A DNA stretch of 13,398 nt, taken from contig JAJZLX010000490.1 in the NCBI GenBank assembly GCA_021850555.1, positions 1 to 13,398 on the forward strand, read 5' to 3'. The notes under the pieces are model-generated. The model saw only the letters and a list, made by a program, of their open reading frames with translations, searched no databases and was not told the DNA's origin. Position 1 is the first letter of the stretch. Each line of letters starts with the position of its first letter. This stretch comes from Pseudomonadota bacterium. GTDB taxonomy: Bacteria > Pseudomonadota > Gammaproteobacteria > Steroidobacterales > Steroidobacteraceae. Positions 1 to 6,313 of the stretch are shown in pieces. A program made the position numbers and the translations under genes.

Positions 1-1
1 G

Positions 2-136
2 AAGGGCGCGCAGGGCAAGCGCACCGCCGGCATCGGCGTGCAGTTCAGCGAGCAGGACCACGGTCAGACGCAGAAGAAGATCGAGACCTACCTCGCCGGC
101 GCGCTCTCCGGCGACAAGCCCACCCATACCATGTGA
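2..136 (+). CDS. pilZ: PilZ type IV pilus protein, C-terminal fragment
   Basis: The window opens inside this gene; 44 C-terminal codons remain before TGA at 134-136. The fragment contains GIGVQF, then KIETYLAGAL, and ends PTHTM, which is the ending I know from Pseudomonas-type PilZ. That family acts in the cytoplasm and is needed for type IV pilus biogenesis; the type IV pilus members have lost the usual c-di-GMP-binding residues (family knowledge, the N-terminal part is not visible). The reading frame reaches its natural stop, so the element seems to have inserted just downstream without damaging the protein. It is the only host gene recognised and supports a gammaproteobacterial host. The identification is firm, but the gene is truncated by the window edge. 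Confidence 0.88.
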   Translation, partial: KGAQGKRTAGIGVQFSEQDHGQTQKKIETYLAGALSGDKPTHTM

Positions 137-293
137 TATCTGGCTGATTCGGAATCCCTCGTTACCCTTCGCTGCCTCTCGCAATCTCTCGAACTTTCAG
201 TAAGATACGCCTTGCGGGCCCCGTCGGCAAGCCAGTCATGGCGCACCGTGAACCGGGGACTTGGTTACATCCAGCGACAAGGCGAATTACACA
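137..293. other. Host/element junction, probable attL region
   Basis: This is non-coding sequence between the host pilZ stop and the integrase start. Integrases of this class normally lie beside their attachment site, so the left att core is expected here or in the last bases of pilZ. I see no tRNA or tmRNA 3' end, which would be the common target. A weak 5-bp inverted repeat (CTTGC 211-215, GCAAG 227-231) lacks a T-run and is not a convincing terminator. No second copy of any stretch from this region was found at the right end of the window, so the core sequence cannot be fixed. Confidence 0.35.
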
Positions 294-1496
294 ATGGCCC
301 GGGTTACAGACGATGCGATCAGGCGGGCGCCTCGGCCGGCCAGTGGGCAGGCATTCATTTGGGACGATCTCGTGTCCGGCTTCGGCGTGCGACTCACACC
401 GAGCCGCGCGGCCTTTGTTGTGCAGTGGCGGGAGGCGGATGGCCGCAAACGACGCGAGACGCTGCGCGGGCATTGGCCTGAACTGCCGGCCGTAAAGGCT
501 CGTGAGGCCGCCCGTGCGCGGCTCGCTGAAGTCGCGGCTACCAGCGCCACCCTCGGCGGCCAGCCGCTCAGAATCGCGATGCGGGGCTGGTATGAGCGGC
601 AATCGGAAGTCTCGACCTGGCGCCCGCGCTACCGCTCAAAGGTCGACGCGATCATCCGAACATACATTGAAGGCGAAGACAACCCTCTGGTTCACCTGAC
701 GCCTGCGGCCCGCAAAGCCGTCGAGGACCTCGGCCGCAAGCCGGTGACTGCCGTCACGCGGTCGGATGTGCTGCGCGTCGTGGATAGCATCAAGCGCGGG
801 ACCGCCGACCAGTTCATGGCCATGGTGTCGAGCTTCTATAACTGGTCCTACGATCGAGGTGTCGAAGTAGTCAACCCGGCCCGCAACCGGCTGCGAGTGA
901 CTGGCGGGCGGCGCATCCGCAGCCGGTCGCTCAGCGATGCAGAGCTCGCGACGATATGGCGGGCGCTCGATGTCGAGGGCGATCCGGCGCGCACGTGTTT
1001 TGCCGTGCTGGTCTTCACCGGCTGCCGGCGCCGAGAGGCGACCGGGATGCGCTGGGCCGAGCTGGACCTCGACGCCGGCACGTGGACGTTGCCACCCGAG
1101 CGCAGAAAGACCGGTAACAAGGACCCGCGGCCGTTCGTGATCCACCTGCACCCGGTGCTCGTCGCGATGCTGCGCCAGCAGCCCGTCCTCGAGGGCTCAC
1201 CGTTCGTATTCTGGGGCCGGCGCGACCGGCGCCCGTTCGACTTCCACCACGCGCTGATGCAGCGGCTGGCGAAGCTCCCGATCACTGAGTGGCGCCTGCA
1301 CGATGTCCGGCGCAGCGTGCGCAGCGGGATGGCTGCGCTCGGCGTGTCACAAGTGGTCGCCGAGATGTGCCTCGGCCACGTCGCAAAGCCGGGGCTCGTG
1401 GCAGTGTATGACCAACACAGCTACGGCACCGAAATGCGCGCGGCGTGGCAGAAGTGGGGGGACCACGTCGCGGGTTTCAGAGGGGAGGTGTCATGA
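294..1496 (+). CDS. Tyrosine-type site-specific integrase
   Basis: A 400-residue phage/island integrase that would catalyse recombination between attP and attB. Order: an N-terminal arm-type-binding domain (about 1-90, with WDDLVSGFGVRLTPS, typical of this class), a SAM-like core-binding domain (about 95-205), and a C-terminal catalytic domain starting near LSDAEL. Visible catalytic residues are R245 in TGCRRREA, a Lys in RRKTGNK, H336 and R339 in LHDVRR, H362 in CLGH, and the Tyr nucleophile Y372 in VAVYDQ. Length and order are normal, so it should be active. I chose ATG 294 because family members start close to MAR/MAK-x-T and AAGG lies at 279-282; an in-frame TTG at 261 would add 11 residues. 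The gene reads inward from pilZ, and its TGA overlaps the next ATG. Confidence 0.95.
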   Translation: MARVTDDAIRRAPRPASGQAFIWDDLVSGFGVRLTPSRAAFVVQWREADGRKRRETLRGHWPELPAVKAREAARARLAEVAATSATLGGQPLRIAMRGWYERQSEVSTWRPRYRSKVDAIIRTYIEGEDNPLVHLTPAARKAVEDLGRKPVTAVTRSDVLRVVDSIKRGTADQFMAMVSSFYNWSYDRGVEVVNPARNRLRVTGGRRIRSRSLSDAELATIWRALDVEGDPARTCFAVLVFTGCRRREATGMRWAELDLDAGTWTLPPERRKTGNKDPRPFVIHLHPVLVAMLRQQPVLEGSPFVFWGRRDRRPFDFHHALMQRLAKLPITEWRLHDVRRSVRSGMAALGVSQVVAEMCLGHVAKPGLVAVYDQHSYGTEMRAAWQKWGDHVAGFRGEVS

Positions 1497-2122
1497 AGCC
1501 GAGGAAACGAGCATCCCGCGCGTGGCCGCTGCTCGGCGAACGCTCCTACAATCCTGCGGAGTTGACACAGTGTGAAGCCGACTTCAGGGCCGGCGACAAG
1601 CTGGCTCTTGCGCATGCCGTGGCAATCTGCGCGTGCACTGACATACCGTTGCCCGAGTGGGCGGCGCGTGCCTTCCTGCAGGGCTTTAACGAGCTACGAG
1701 AATTTAAGGCGAAGTCCTGGGACGACGTGCTCGGCCAGCCGAGACCAAAGGGAACGCACGCGAGCGCGCTGCGCAAACGGCGGGAGCGTTCTTTTCTAAC
1801 ATGGGCACACGTCCAGCGCGCGGCTCGTAGCGGGGCGCCGATCGACAATGAATTGTTTGAGCGTGTGGGCAAGCTCCTTCGCATCGGGCGAGAGTTGGCG
1901 AAGCGTTATTATGTCGATGTTGAAACTCGCATTCGCGACTCGGCGCCGCTGTTTTCTGGCGATGGAGCGCAAGCGCTGCTCGAGCTGACAGAGGCGGCCA
2001 TCGAGGCGCTCGAGCACGCGGAACACGCGAGCTCACCGCAGGACCGCGCGGCCGCTCGGGTGCGGCTTTGGGCCGTGAAGGGGCGCTTTCAGTCGTTCTT
2101 TACTCACCCAAAGCGACCTTAA
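1493..2122 (+). CDS. Hypothetical protein, integrase-coupled
   Basis: A 209-residue protein of unrecognised family. The ATG at 1493 overlaps the integrase TGA (ATGA), and GGGGAGG (1482-1488) is a strong ribosome binding site, so translation is coupled to the integrase. The N-terminus is basic (MKPRKRASR). The middle is mixed alpha-helical with a cluster of basic residues in LRKRRERSF, and the C-terminal third (about 155-200) is Ala/Glu/Leu-rich and likely helical. There is no signal peptide, membrane segment or cysteine cluster. Position beside integrase and before an AlpA-like gene would suit an accessory recombination or regulatory role, but this is guesswork. The ORF runs unbroken and has good initiation signals, so I regard it as real. 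Confidence 0.75.
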   Translation: MKPRKRASRAWPLLGERSYNPAELTQCEADFRAGDKLALAHAVAICACTDIPLPEWAARAFLQGFNELREFKAKSWDDVLGQPRPKGTHASALRKRRERSFLTWAHVQRAARSGAPIDNELFERVGKLLRIGRELAKRYYVDVETRIRDSAPLFSGDGAQALLELTEAAIEALEHAEHASSPQDRAAARVRLWAVKGRFQSFFTHPKRP

Positions 2123-2129
2123 GGCCACG

Positions 2130-2142
2130 AATTTCCGAAATT
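2130..2142. promoter_or_regulatory. Palindromic operator-like site before the AlpA-like gene
   Basis: AATTTC-C-GAAATT is a perfect inverted repeat with 6-bp arms and a 1-bp centre. It starts 8 bp after the stop of the preceding gene and lies 74 bp before the GTG start of the AlpA-like protein. It is conspicuously A/T-rich in a GC-rich sequence. Its position in the only real gap (2123-2215) of the early run suggests a binding site for an element-encoded regulator, perhaps the AlpA-like protein itself. No convincing sigma-70 promoter could be fixed in the gap, so promoter placement is open. Confidence 0.4.
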
Positions 2143-2215
2143 TTGGCGCGTTACTGCCGCGCTGAACTGCACTTAACTGCTCCTTATGGCACCGGTTGTG
2201 CCGAAGGAGTAGATC

Positions 2216-2425
2216 GTGGAACTTCTGACCAGACCGTTGGCGGCTCGATACATCACGGCCGCAACGAGCATCCCAACCTCAAGCCAGGCGCTCGCCGACC
2301 TGCATCGGCGTGGCAGGGGGCCAAAATTCTCAATCCTGCGGGGGCGTGCCGTTTACACCAAGCAGGGGCTCGAGGAGTGGCTGGCCGCTGAGCTGGCACG
2401 AACCGCTCGAGAGCGAGTGGCGTAA
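2216..2425 (+). CDS. AlpA/MerR-like small DNA-binding protein (possible excisionase or activator)
   Basis: A 69-residue winged-helix-type DNA-binding protein. An N-terminal helix-turn-helix (about 5-35, PLAARYITAATSIPTSSQAL) is followed by HRRGRGPKF, a beta hairpin with GRAVYT, and the closing EEWLA. This pattern is typical of AlpA-type regulators and MerR-like excisionases in prophages and P4-like islands. Those proteins bind near att or early promoters to drive excision or turn on early genes; here the role is inferred from fold and position only. The GTG start at 2216 is supported by AAGGAG (2204-2209) six bases upstream. It is the only gene of the early block with a separate upstream gap, which contains the palindrome at 2130-2142, consistent with its own promoter. 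Confidence 0.75.
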   Translation: MELLTRPLAARYITAATSIPTSSQALADLHRRGRGPKFSILRGRAVYTKQGLEEWLAAELARTARERVA

Positions 2426-3028
2426 GTGGCGCCGAAATGCGCCGCGCCCCGGCTGGCACCGGGGAGCGCGGCTGACTCGACAAGGGCTTTGGACGCCGGC
2501 GCGAAGGAGCGCGGCCCGAGGATTATAACTCGATTCGGCAGCCGGTCCAAGGACTGGTACGTGCGTTCGCCCGCACCGGACCGAGCACTGAATGTATGGC
2601 TACGGCAGAGCCGCAGCGAATGGAACAGATGCCTTTCAGTTAGCCGTAACGTCGTTTGCGAAAACTGCGGGCGGCCGACCGACATCGCGCGCATCAGTGG
2701 CCGGCGCCGCCGCGCCTGGTGCTCCGGGGCGTGCTCGCAGGCTTGGTACAACAAACAGAGGCCCAAGGCTCAGCACGTCGAGAAGCCCTGCACCTGCTGT
2801 GGCGCATCCTTCAAGCCGGCTCGCGCTGACGCGCGATTCTGTTCGAGCGCCTGCCGGCAGGCGGCCTACAGGCAGCGCCGCGCTGAATTTTCAGCGAGCC
2901 GTAACTCGCCGGTCACGATCGACGTGATGCCCGAGCCGGCACGGTCGACGCCAGAGCCGGCACCCCTTGAGCTCGTCGTCTGGATGTTTGAAAGGCACCG
3001 GTGCGCGCCGGTCTGGGGGGCAGCATGA
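2426..3028 (+). CDS. Double zinc-finger (CX2C...CX3C) protein
   Basis: A 200-residue ORF with two copies of a treble-clef-like metal-binding motif. The first has C78 and C81 with C99 and C103; the second has C122 and C125 with C139 and C143. Both end in an aromatic/basic helix (CSQAWYNKQR and CRQAAYRQRR). Similar small zinc proteins occur in phage early regions and are presumed to bind nucleic acid. The tail (about 155-200) is Pro/Glu-rich. The N-terminus is uncertain: GTG 2426 directly follows the previous TAA without a good ribosome binding site, and residues 1-70 look poorly folded. Alternative in-frame starts are TTG 2489 and GTG 2561. The C-terminal half is the secure part. The stop overlaps the next ATG. 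Confidence 0.7.
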   Translation: MAPKCAAPRLAPGSAADSTRALDAGAKERGPRIITRFGSRSKDWYVRSPAPDRALNVWLRQSRSEWNRCLSVSRNVVCENCGRPTDIARISGRRRRAWCSGACSQAWYNKQRPKAQHVEKPCTCCGASFKPARADARFCSSACRQAAYRQRRAEFSASRNSPVTIDVMPEPARSTPEPAPLELVVWMFERHRCAPVWGAA

Positions 3029-3252
3029 GCACAAAAACACTCCGCCTCAAACTATTCCGCGCTTTCGGCGGAGATGGTGAATTCGACCTGCAGCGTGAAG
3101 TTAACTCGTGGCTCGCAAGTGCCACCGATGAGGGGATCAAGATCGAGAAGACCGAGACCGCAATGTGCTCGATCGGTTCCGATACGGAAATCTATCAGCA
3201 CGTCTTAGTTTCGGTCTGGTACACGACCACAGGGAGGCCGCCCCGTGATTGA
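3025..3252 (+). CDS. Small orphan protein, Cse60-like pattern
   Basis: A 75-residue protein starting at an ATGA overlap with the zinc-finger gene; the G-run at 3014-3020 serves as ribosome binding site. It reads as a short beta-alpha-beta-beta domain: LRLKLF strand, EFDLQREVNSWLAS helix, IKIEKTETAMC strand, and HVLVSVWYT strand. The order resembles the small Cse60/DUF2758-type fold (basic strand with LF, amphipathic helix, Val/Ile strand, C-terminal YxxxxVxxxY strand). I base this on pattern alone and consider it weak. The function is unknown. The end overlaps the primase start by 8 bp, so it belongs to the same coupled run, and early replication accessory is the natural guess. Confidence 0.65.
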   Translation: MSTKTLRLKLFRAFGGDGEFDLQREVNSWLASATDEGIKIEKTETAMCSIGSDTEIYQHVLVSVWYTTTGRPPRD

Positions 3253-4000
3253 CTTTGCTTTGCATTATGCCGCACGCGGCTGGCCGATCTTCCCGCTCGC
3301 ACCTAACAGCAAGGTGCCGGCAATTCCGCGCGAGCGCGGCGGCCGCGGCTGCCTCGACGCAACCCTCAACCTCGGGCGCATCGAGGAATGGTGGCGCGAG
3401 TACCCGGACGCCAACATCGGCGTGGCGACCGGTCGGCGCTCCGGCCTGCTCGTGGTGGATGTTGATCCGAGAAAAACCACCGCGTGGCTCGATTCTCTGC
3501 ATTCGCTCGAGCTGCCTGCGACCTTCACAGTCAAGACCTGCTCAGGCGGCTGGCATCTGTACTTCACGTTCTCCGGTGACGAGCGCATTACCATCGGCAC
3601 CGACCTGTTGCCCGGAATCGACTGGCGCGGCAACGGCGGTTATGTTGTCGCGCCTGGCTCAACAGTGAACGGCGCGCACTACGCGATCGGCAAGAACCTT
3701 CCGATTGCGCGTGCGCCGGAATCGCTGCTCGAGCGCATCCTCACGAAGCGCAACCGACCGAGACCAGCACCGGACGCGAACGGCCACATGATCATCTCCA
3801 ACGGCCAGCGCAACGCGACGCTGTTTGCGCTCGCCTGCCTACTGCGGCGGTTTGGACTCGAGTACAACGCAATCCTCGAATGCCTGCGCGCGACTAACGC
3901 CGATCATTGTGATCCTCCGACAGAAGACGAAGAGCTGCGACAAATCGCCACAAGCGCCATGAGGTACACACCGCGGACCGAACGGAGGGAAACCAAGTGA
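3245..4000 (+). CDS. Prim-Pol type DNA primase/polymerase
   Basis: A 251-residue protein with a bifunctional primase/polymerase (AEP superfamily) N-terminal domain. It begins ALHYAARGWPIFPL, the standard start of this family. The catalytic acidic pair D72/D74 lies in VVDVDP, the nucleotide-binding SGG-H-YF motif is at 100-107 (SGGWHLYF), and D126-W-R-G with GGYVVAPGS follows. The C-terminal part (about 180-245, RNATLFALACLLRR and a final IATSAMRY) matches the helical PriCT-type linker domain seen after phage Prim-Pols. It would make primers on the element's own origin. The helicase, fused in many relatives, is here a separate downstream gene. GTG 3245 is supported by AGGGAGG (3231-3237). The last codons overlap the helicase start (GTGA). 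Confidence 0.92.
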   Translation: MIDFALHYAARGWPIFPLAPNSKVPAIPRERGGRGCLDATLNLGRIEEWWREYPDANIGVATGRRSGLLVVDVDPRKTTAWLDSLHSLELPATFTVKTCSGGWHLYFTFSGDERITIGTDLLPGIDWRGNGGYVVAPGSTVNGAHYAIGKNLPIARAPESLLERILTKRNRPRPAPDANGHMIISNGQRNATLFALACLLRRFGLEYNAILECLRATNADHCDPPTEDEELRQIATSAMRYTPRTERRETK

Positions 4001-5661
4001 ACGCCGCAGCAATGCCGGAAATTCCGCCGCTCGAGGCGCAACCGGAGCGCGATCCCGATGATATCTACACCCGCGGGATAGAACCCGACGTGCGGGCGCT
4101 CGTCCAGAGCGCGACGGGGTGCGAGATCATCCTGCCGAACGATTGGGTACCGTTCCCGTACGCCGCGCGGCGCCTGTTCAAACTCCTGGCCGAGCGGCGC
4201 GAGGCGTTCATCCGCAATGGCGTGGTGCTCGAACTGAAGGACGGCCGACTCGAGCCGATGACGCCAGGATCACTCCGCTCCCGGCTCGACGGTTACGGCC
4301 GCCGCGTCGTCGCGGTCAAGACTCTACACCATGGCGGATTCGCGCTGCTGCCCAAGCGCTGCTCGCGAGACAATGCCGAGGCGCTGTTGCTCACGCTCGA
4401 GGCCGGAAAGTTCCTGCCACCGATTGCGATGGTTTCCAAGACGCCCGTGCTCGTGGAGCGCGATGGCAAGCTCGTGACTCTCGGTGCCGGCTATCACGCC
4501 GACGGAGGCGGCATACTCGTGCAGGGTGACGAGCAACCGCCCATCGTCGAGATCGACGAGGCCGCCCGCGAAATCCTGGCGCTGCTCGATGACTTCAAAT
4601 TCGCAACACCGTCCGACAAGTCCCGTGCCGTCGCGGCACTGATCGGACCGGCGATCCGCTCCGGTGGCCTCCTGCCGGGACACGCGCTCATGACGTGCGC
4701 GGAAGCCGACGCCAGCCAGACGGGGAAAGGCTACTTCCTGCGTGTACAACAGGCCGTTTACGGTGAGACTCCCGTGCCGCTCGGCCGGCGTAACGGTGGC
4801 GTCGGCTCGCTCGATGAGGACCTCGGTGCGCAGCTCCTGAGAGCTTCCGCGTTCGTGCTGCTCGACAATGTCCGTGGCCGGCTCGAATCGGAATACCTCG
4901 AGAGCATTTTGACCGCGGATGACGAGGTTGCCGTGCGTGTGCCGTACCGCGGTCAGGTCACGGTGAGCATCCGGCGCATGAACTTCGCGCTGACCTCGAA
5001 CGGCATTGAGGCTACCCAGGACCTCGCTAATCGCTTGCTCATCTTCCGGTTGCTCAAGCATCGGCCCCCGGCTGGGTTCAAGAAGTTCCCCGAGGGTGGC
5101 CTGCTCGAGCACGTCAGAGCCCAGCAGCCGTACTACCTCGGCTGTGTGCACGCTGTCATCCGGGAATGGCACGAGGCCGGCGCTCCTCGGCTCGAAACCG
5201 ATCACTCGTTCCGTGAGTGGGTCGGCGCCCTGGACTGGATCGTCCGTGCGATCTTCGACCTCCCGCCGCTGCTCGACGGCCACCGGGACGCCGTGGAGCG
5301 AGCCGGAAACCCGGCGCTCGGGTGGCTCAGAGCTGTCGCGCTCGCCGTGGTGAGGACGCACCGGCTCGCGGAGATGCTCAGCGCCTCGGCCGTCGCAGAA
5401 ATCTGCGCCGAGGAATTGATCGAGCTGCCGGGATGCAAGGACATCACTGATGATGAAGCACGGCGCCAGCAAGTCGGCCGGCTGCTCGGAAAATGCTTTG
5501 CAGACACGTATGGCAACGACCTTCTGATCGACACCGTACACGTCACCAGGTACGAGCACCCGGACCCCCTGCGTGCCGCCAAGATGGTCCGGCGGTACCA
5601 ATTTTGGACTGGGGATACGCCGCCAGCGGTGCCGGCGGGGTGGGGAGATCGCGATGTGTAG
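3997..5661 (+). CDS. Phage replicative helicase-like P-loop ATPase
   Basis: A 554-residue protein paired with the Prim-Pol, likely the replicative helicase. The N-terminal half (1-230) is a DUF-like region common in phage primase-helicases (WVPFPYAARRLFKLLA, IEIDEAARE-like segment). The ATPase core follows: a non-canonical Walker A around DASQTGKGYF (G243, K244, G245, with no Ser/Thr after Lys), a Walker B LLDN (D290), a sensor Asn in LTSNG (N335), and a probable arginine finger R346 in DLANRLLIF. The C-terminus (about 400-540) is helical. The GTG start at 3997 has GGAGGG (3984-3989) upstream and overlaps the primase stop; ATG 4012 is a weaker alternative. A ribosome binding site and ATG for the next ORF are embedded at its 3' end, followed after 12 bases by a large hairpin. 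Confidence 0.85.
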   Translation: MNAAAMPEIPPLEAQPERDPDDIYTRGIEPDVRALVQSATGCEIILPNDWVPFPYAARRLFKLLAERREAFIRNGVVLELKDGRLEPMTPGSLRSRLDGYGRRVVAVKTLHHGGFALLPKRCSRDNAEALLLTLEAGKFLPPIAMVSKTPVLVERDGKLVTLGAGYHADGGGILVQGDEQPPIVEIDEAAREILALLDDFKFATPSDKSRAVAALIGPAIRSGGLLPGHALMTCAEADASQTGKGYFLRVQQAVYGETPVPLGRRNGGVGSLDEDLGAQLLRASAFVLLDNVRGRLESEYLESILTADDEVAVRVPYRGQVTVSIRRMNFALTSNGIEATQDLANRLLIFRLLKHRPPAGFKKFPEGGLLEHVRAQQPYYLGCVHAVIREWHEAGAPRLETDHSFREWVGALDWIVRAIFDLPPLLDGHRDAVERAGNPALGWLRAVALAVVRTHRLAEMLSASAVAEICAEELIELPGCKDITDDEARRQQVGRLLGKCFADTYGNDLLIDTVHVTRYEHPDPLRAAKMVRRYQFWTGDTPPAVPAGWGDRDV

Positions 5662-6046
5662 GTGTGCTCGTTTCCCCAATTCCCCTATATCCCCAATACC
5701 TAGAAACTCTTGGAAACCGGCCCCGATCTACGGAGTTTCCGACCATTGGGGAGATTGGGGAGATTGGGGAAATCAGGAGCCGAGGCCACCTCCGCGCGCC
5801 CCCTCCCCCGCAAGCGGTAGGGACTGCGCCGCCCGAGACCTCGCCGCCCAGTGCGACCAGATGGTGGCCGGTGCCGAACTGAAGGCGGCGATTGAAGCGG
5901 CCGGATGCTCAGACGCGAGCAGCCCGGTCAAGGTCGGGTACTGGCTTCGAGCACACCGGGACCGGGTTGCCGCAGGCCGGAAGCTCGTGCAGTGCGGGAC
6001 TCCCCACGGCTCGGCCCAATGGCGACTGCGGGAGTTGAACCAGTGA
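5654..6046 (+). CDS. Small winged-helix-like protein, detached helicase tail
   Basis: A 130-residue ORF starting inside the helicase stop region. ATG 5654 lies 8 bp before the end of the helicase gene and has GGGGAG (5642-5647) as ribosome binding site. Residues 70-130 look like the winged-helix C-terminal domain of phage primase-helicases: ELKAAIEAAG, SPVKVGYWLRAHRDRV, GRKL, and AQWRLREL. The first 69 residues are low complexity because the ORF reads through hairpin 1 and the direct repeat (WGDWGDWGN at 32-40, then PPPRAPSP). The true start could therefore be ATG 5861 (61 residues). The frame is +1 relative to the helicase, so this may be an old fusion split by the hairpin insertion, or a real two-gene arrangement by re-initiation. 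The DNA-binding domain is the better supported part. Confidence 0.6.
   Translation: MCRCARFPNSPISPIPRNSWKPAPIYGVSDHWGDWGDWGNQEPRPPPRAPSPASGRDCAARDLAAQCDQMVAGAELKAAIEAAGCSDASSPVKVGYWLRAHRDRVAAGRKLVQCGTPHGSAQWRLRELNQ
5674..5769. repeat. Hairpin 1 with triplet 9-bp repeat arms
   Basis: The right arm (5745-5771) is three tandem 9-bp units, ATTGGGGAG twice and ATTGGGGAA. The left arm (5674-5697) has three matching C-runs, with CCCCAAT at 5674-5680 and 5691-5697. CCCCAAT pairs with ATTGGGG in both outer and inner positions, and the middle C4 (5682-5685) pairs with G4 (5757-5760). Inside is a further 7-bp stem, GAAACTC (5703-5709) with GAGTTTC (5733-5739), leaving a 23-nt loop. It begins 12 bases after the helicase stop. 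It is not followed by a T-run, so it is not a simple terminator. It is a candidate origin or recombination structure. Confidence 0.8.
5786..5830. repeat. 45-bp direct repeat, copy 1
   Basis: The first and last 15 bp (CCACCTCCGCGCGCC and GGTAGGGACTGCGCC) are identical to copy 2 at 6172-6216; the middle 15 bp match at 8 positions. It lies 16 bp after hairpin 1. In the frame of the winged-helix ORF it encodes PPPRAPSPASGRDCA, and copy 2 read in the corresponding frame gives PPPRALSPRAGRDCA. Repeat status is certain by eye; the function is unknown. Confidence 0.8.
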
Positions 6047-6050
6047 ACGG

Positions 6051-6154
6051 GTGGGGATGGTGGGGATGGTGGGGATGTTTATCCTTAAGGCCGGGCAAAT
6101 TCAAATTCAGTAGATATGGGGGGGAACCATGCCAACCATGCCCACCATCCCCAC
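6051..6154. repeat. Hairpin 2 with triplet 9-bp repeat arms and G-quadruplex motif
   Basis: The left arm (6051-6077) is three perfect tandem copies of GTGGGGATG. The right arm (6128-6154) is CATGCCAAC, CATGCCCAC and CATCCCCAC, the reverse-complement unit with decay in two copies. The arms are 27 bp each, separated by a 50-bp, A/T-richer loop holding CCTTAAGG (6083-6090) and a tandem AAATTC pair (6097-6108). The left side with GGG at 6049-6051 gives four G-runs with short loops, a canonical G-quadruplex motif. It starts 4 bp after the winged-helix stop. Orientation of G and C arms is opposite to hairpin 1. Confidence 0.85.
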
Positions 6155-6171
6155 CTGAAGAGGCGGAAACC

Positions 6172-6216
6172 CCACCTCCGCGCGCCCTCTCCCCGCGCGC
6201 CGGTAGGGACTGCGCC
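6172..6216. repeat. 45-bp direct repeat, copy 2
   Basis: This is the second copy of the 5786-5830 repeat, 38 of 45 positions identical without gaps. It lies 17 bp after hairpin 2, the same distance as copy 1 from hairpin 1 within one base. The following 97 bp to the recombinase start contain no recognised gene. Confidence 0.8.
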
Positions 6217-6313
6217 GGCGGTCGCGTCCTCCCCGTTGTGGCCGGCTCGGGCTTGACGCACTTCGAGACTCTCCCTAATCTGCTAGGAATTGGGAAAGTC
6301 GAGGTATGCCGCA

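Noticed and set aside
137..260. A tRNA or tmRNA 3' end as integration target
   Set aside because: No acceptor/T-arm pattern or CCA end could be found; the sequence does not fold as a tRNA by eye.
4324..5679. A 451-codon open frame on the minus strand opposite the helicase
   Set aside because: It is an antisense shadow created by GC-biased third codon positions; the plus strand carries clear ATPase motifs and the antisense product has no recognisable domain or coupling.
5674..6154. A CRISPR array suggested by the short G-rich repeats
   Set aside because: Units are 9 bp and tandem without spacers, and the arms are complementary to each other; no cas gene is present.
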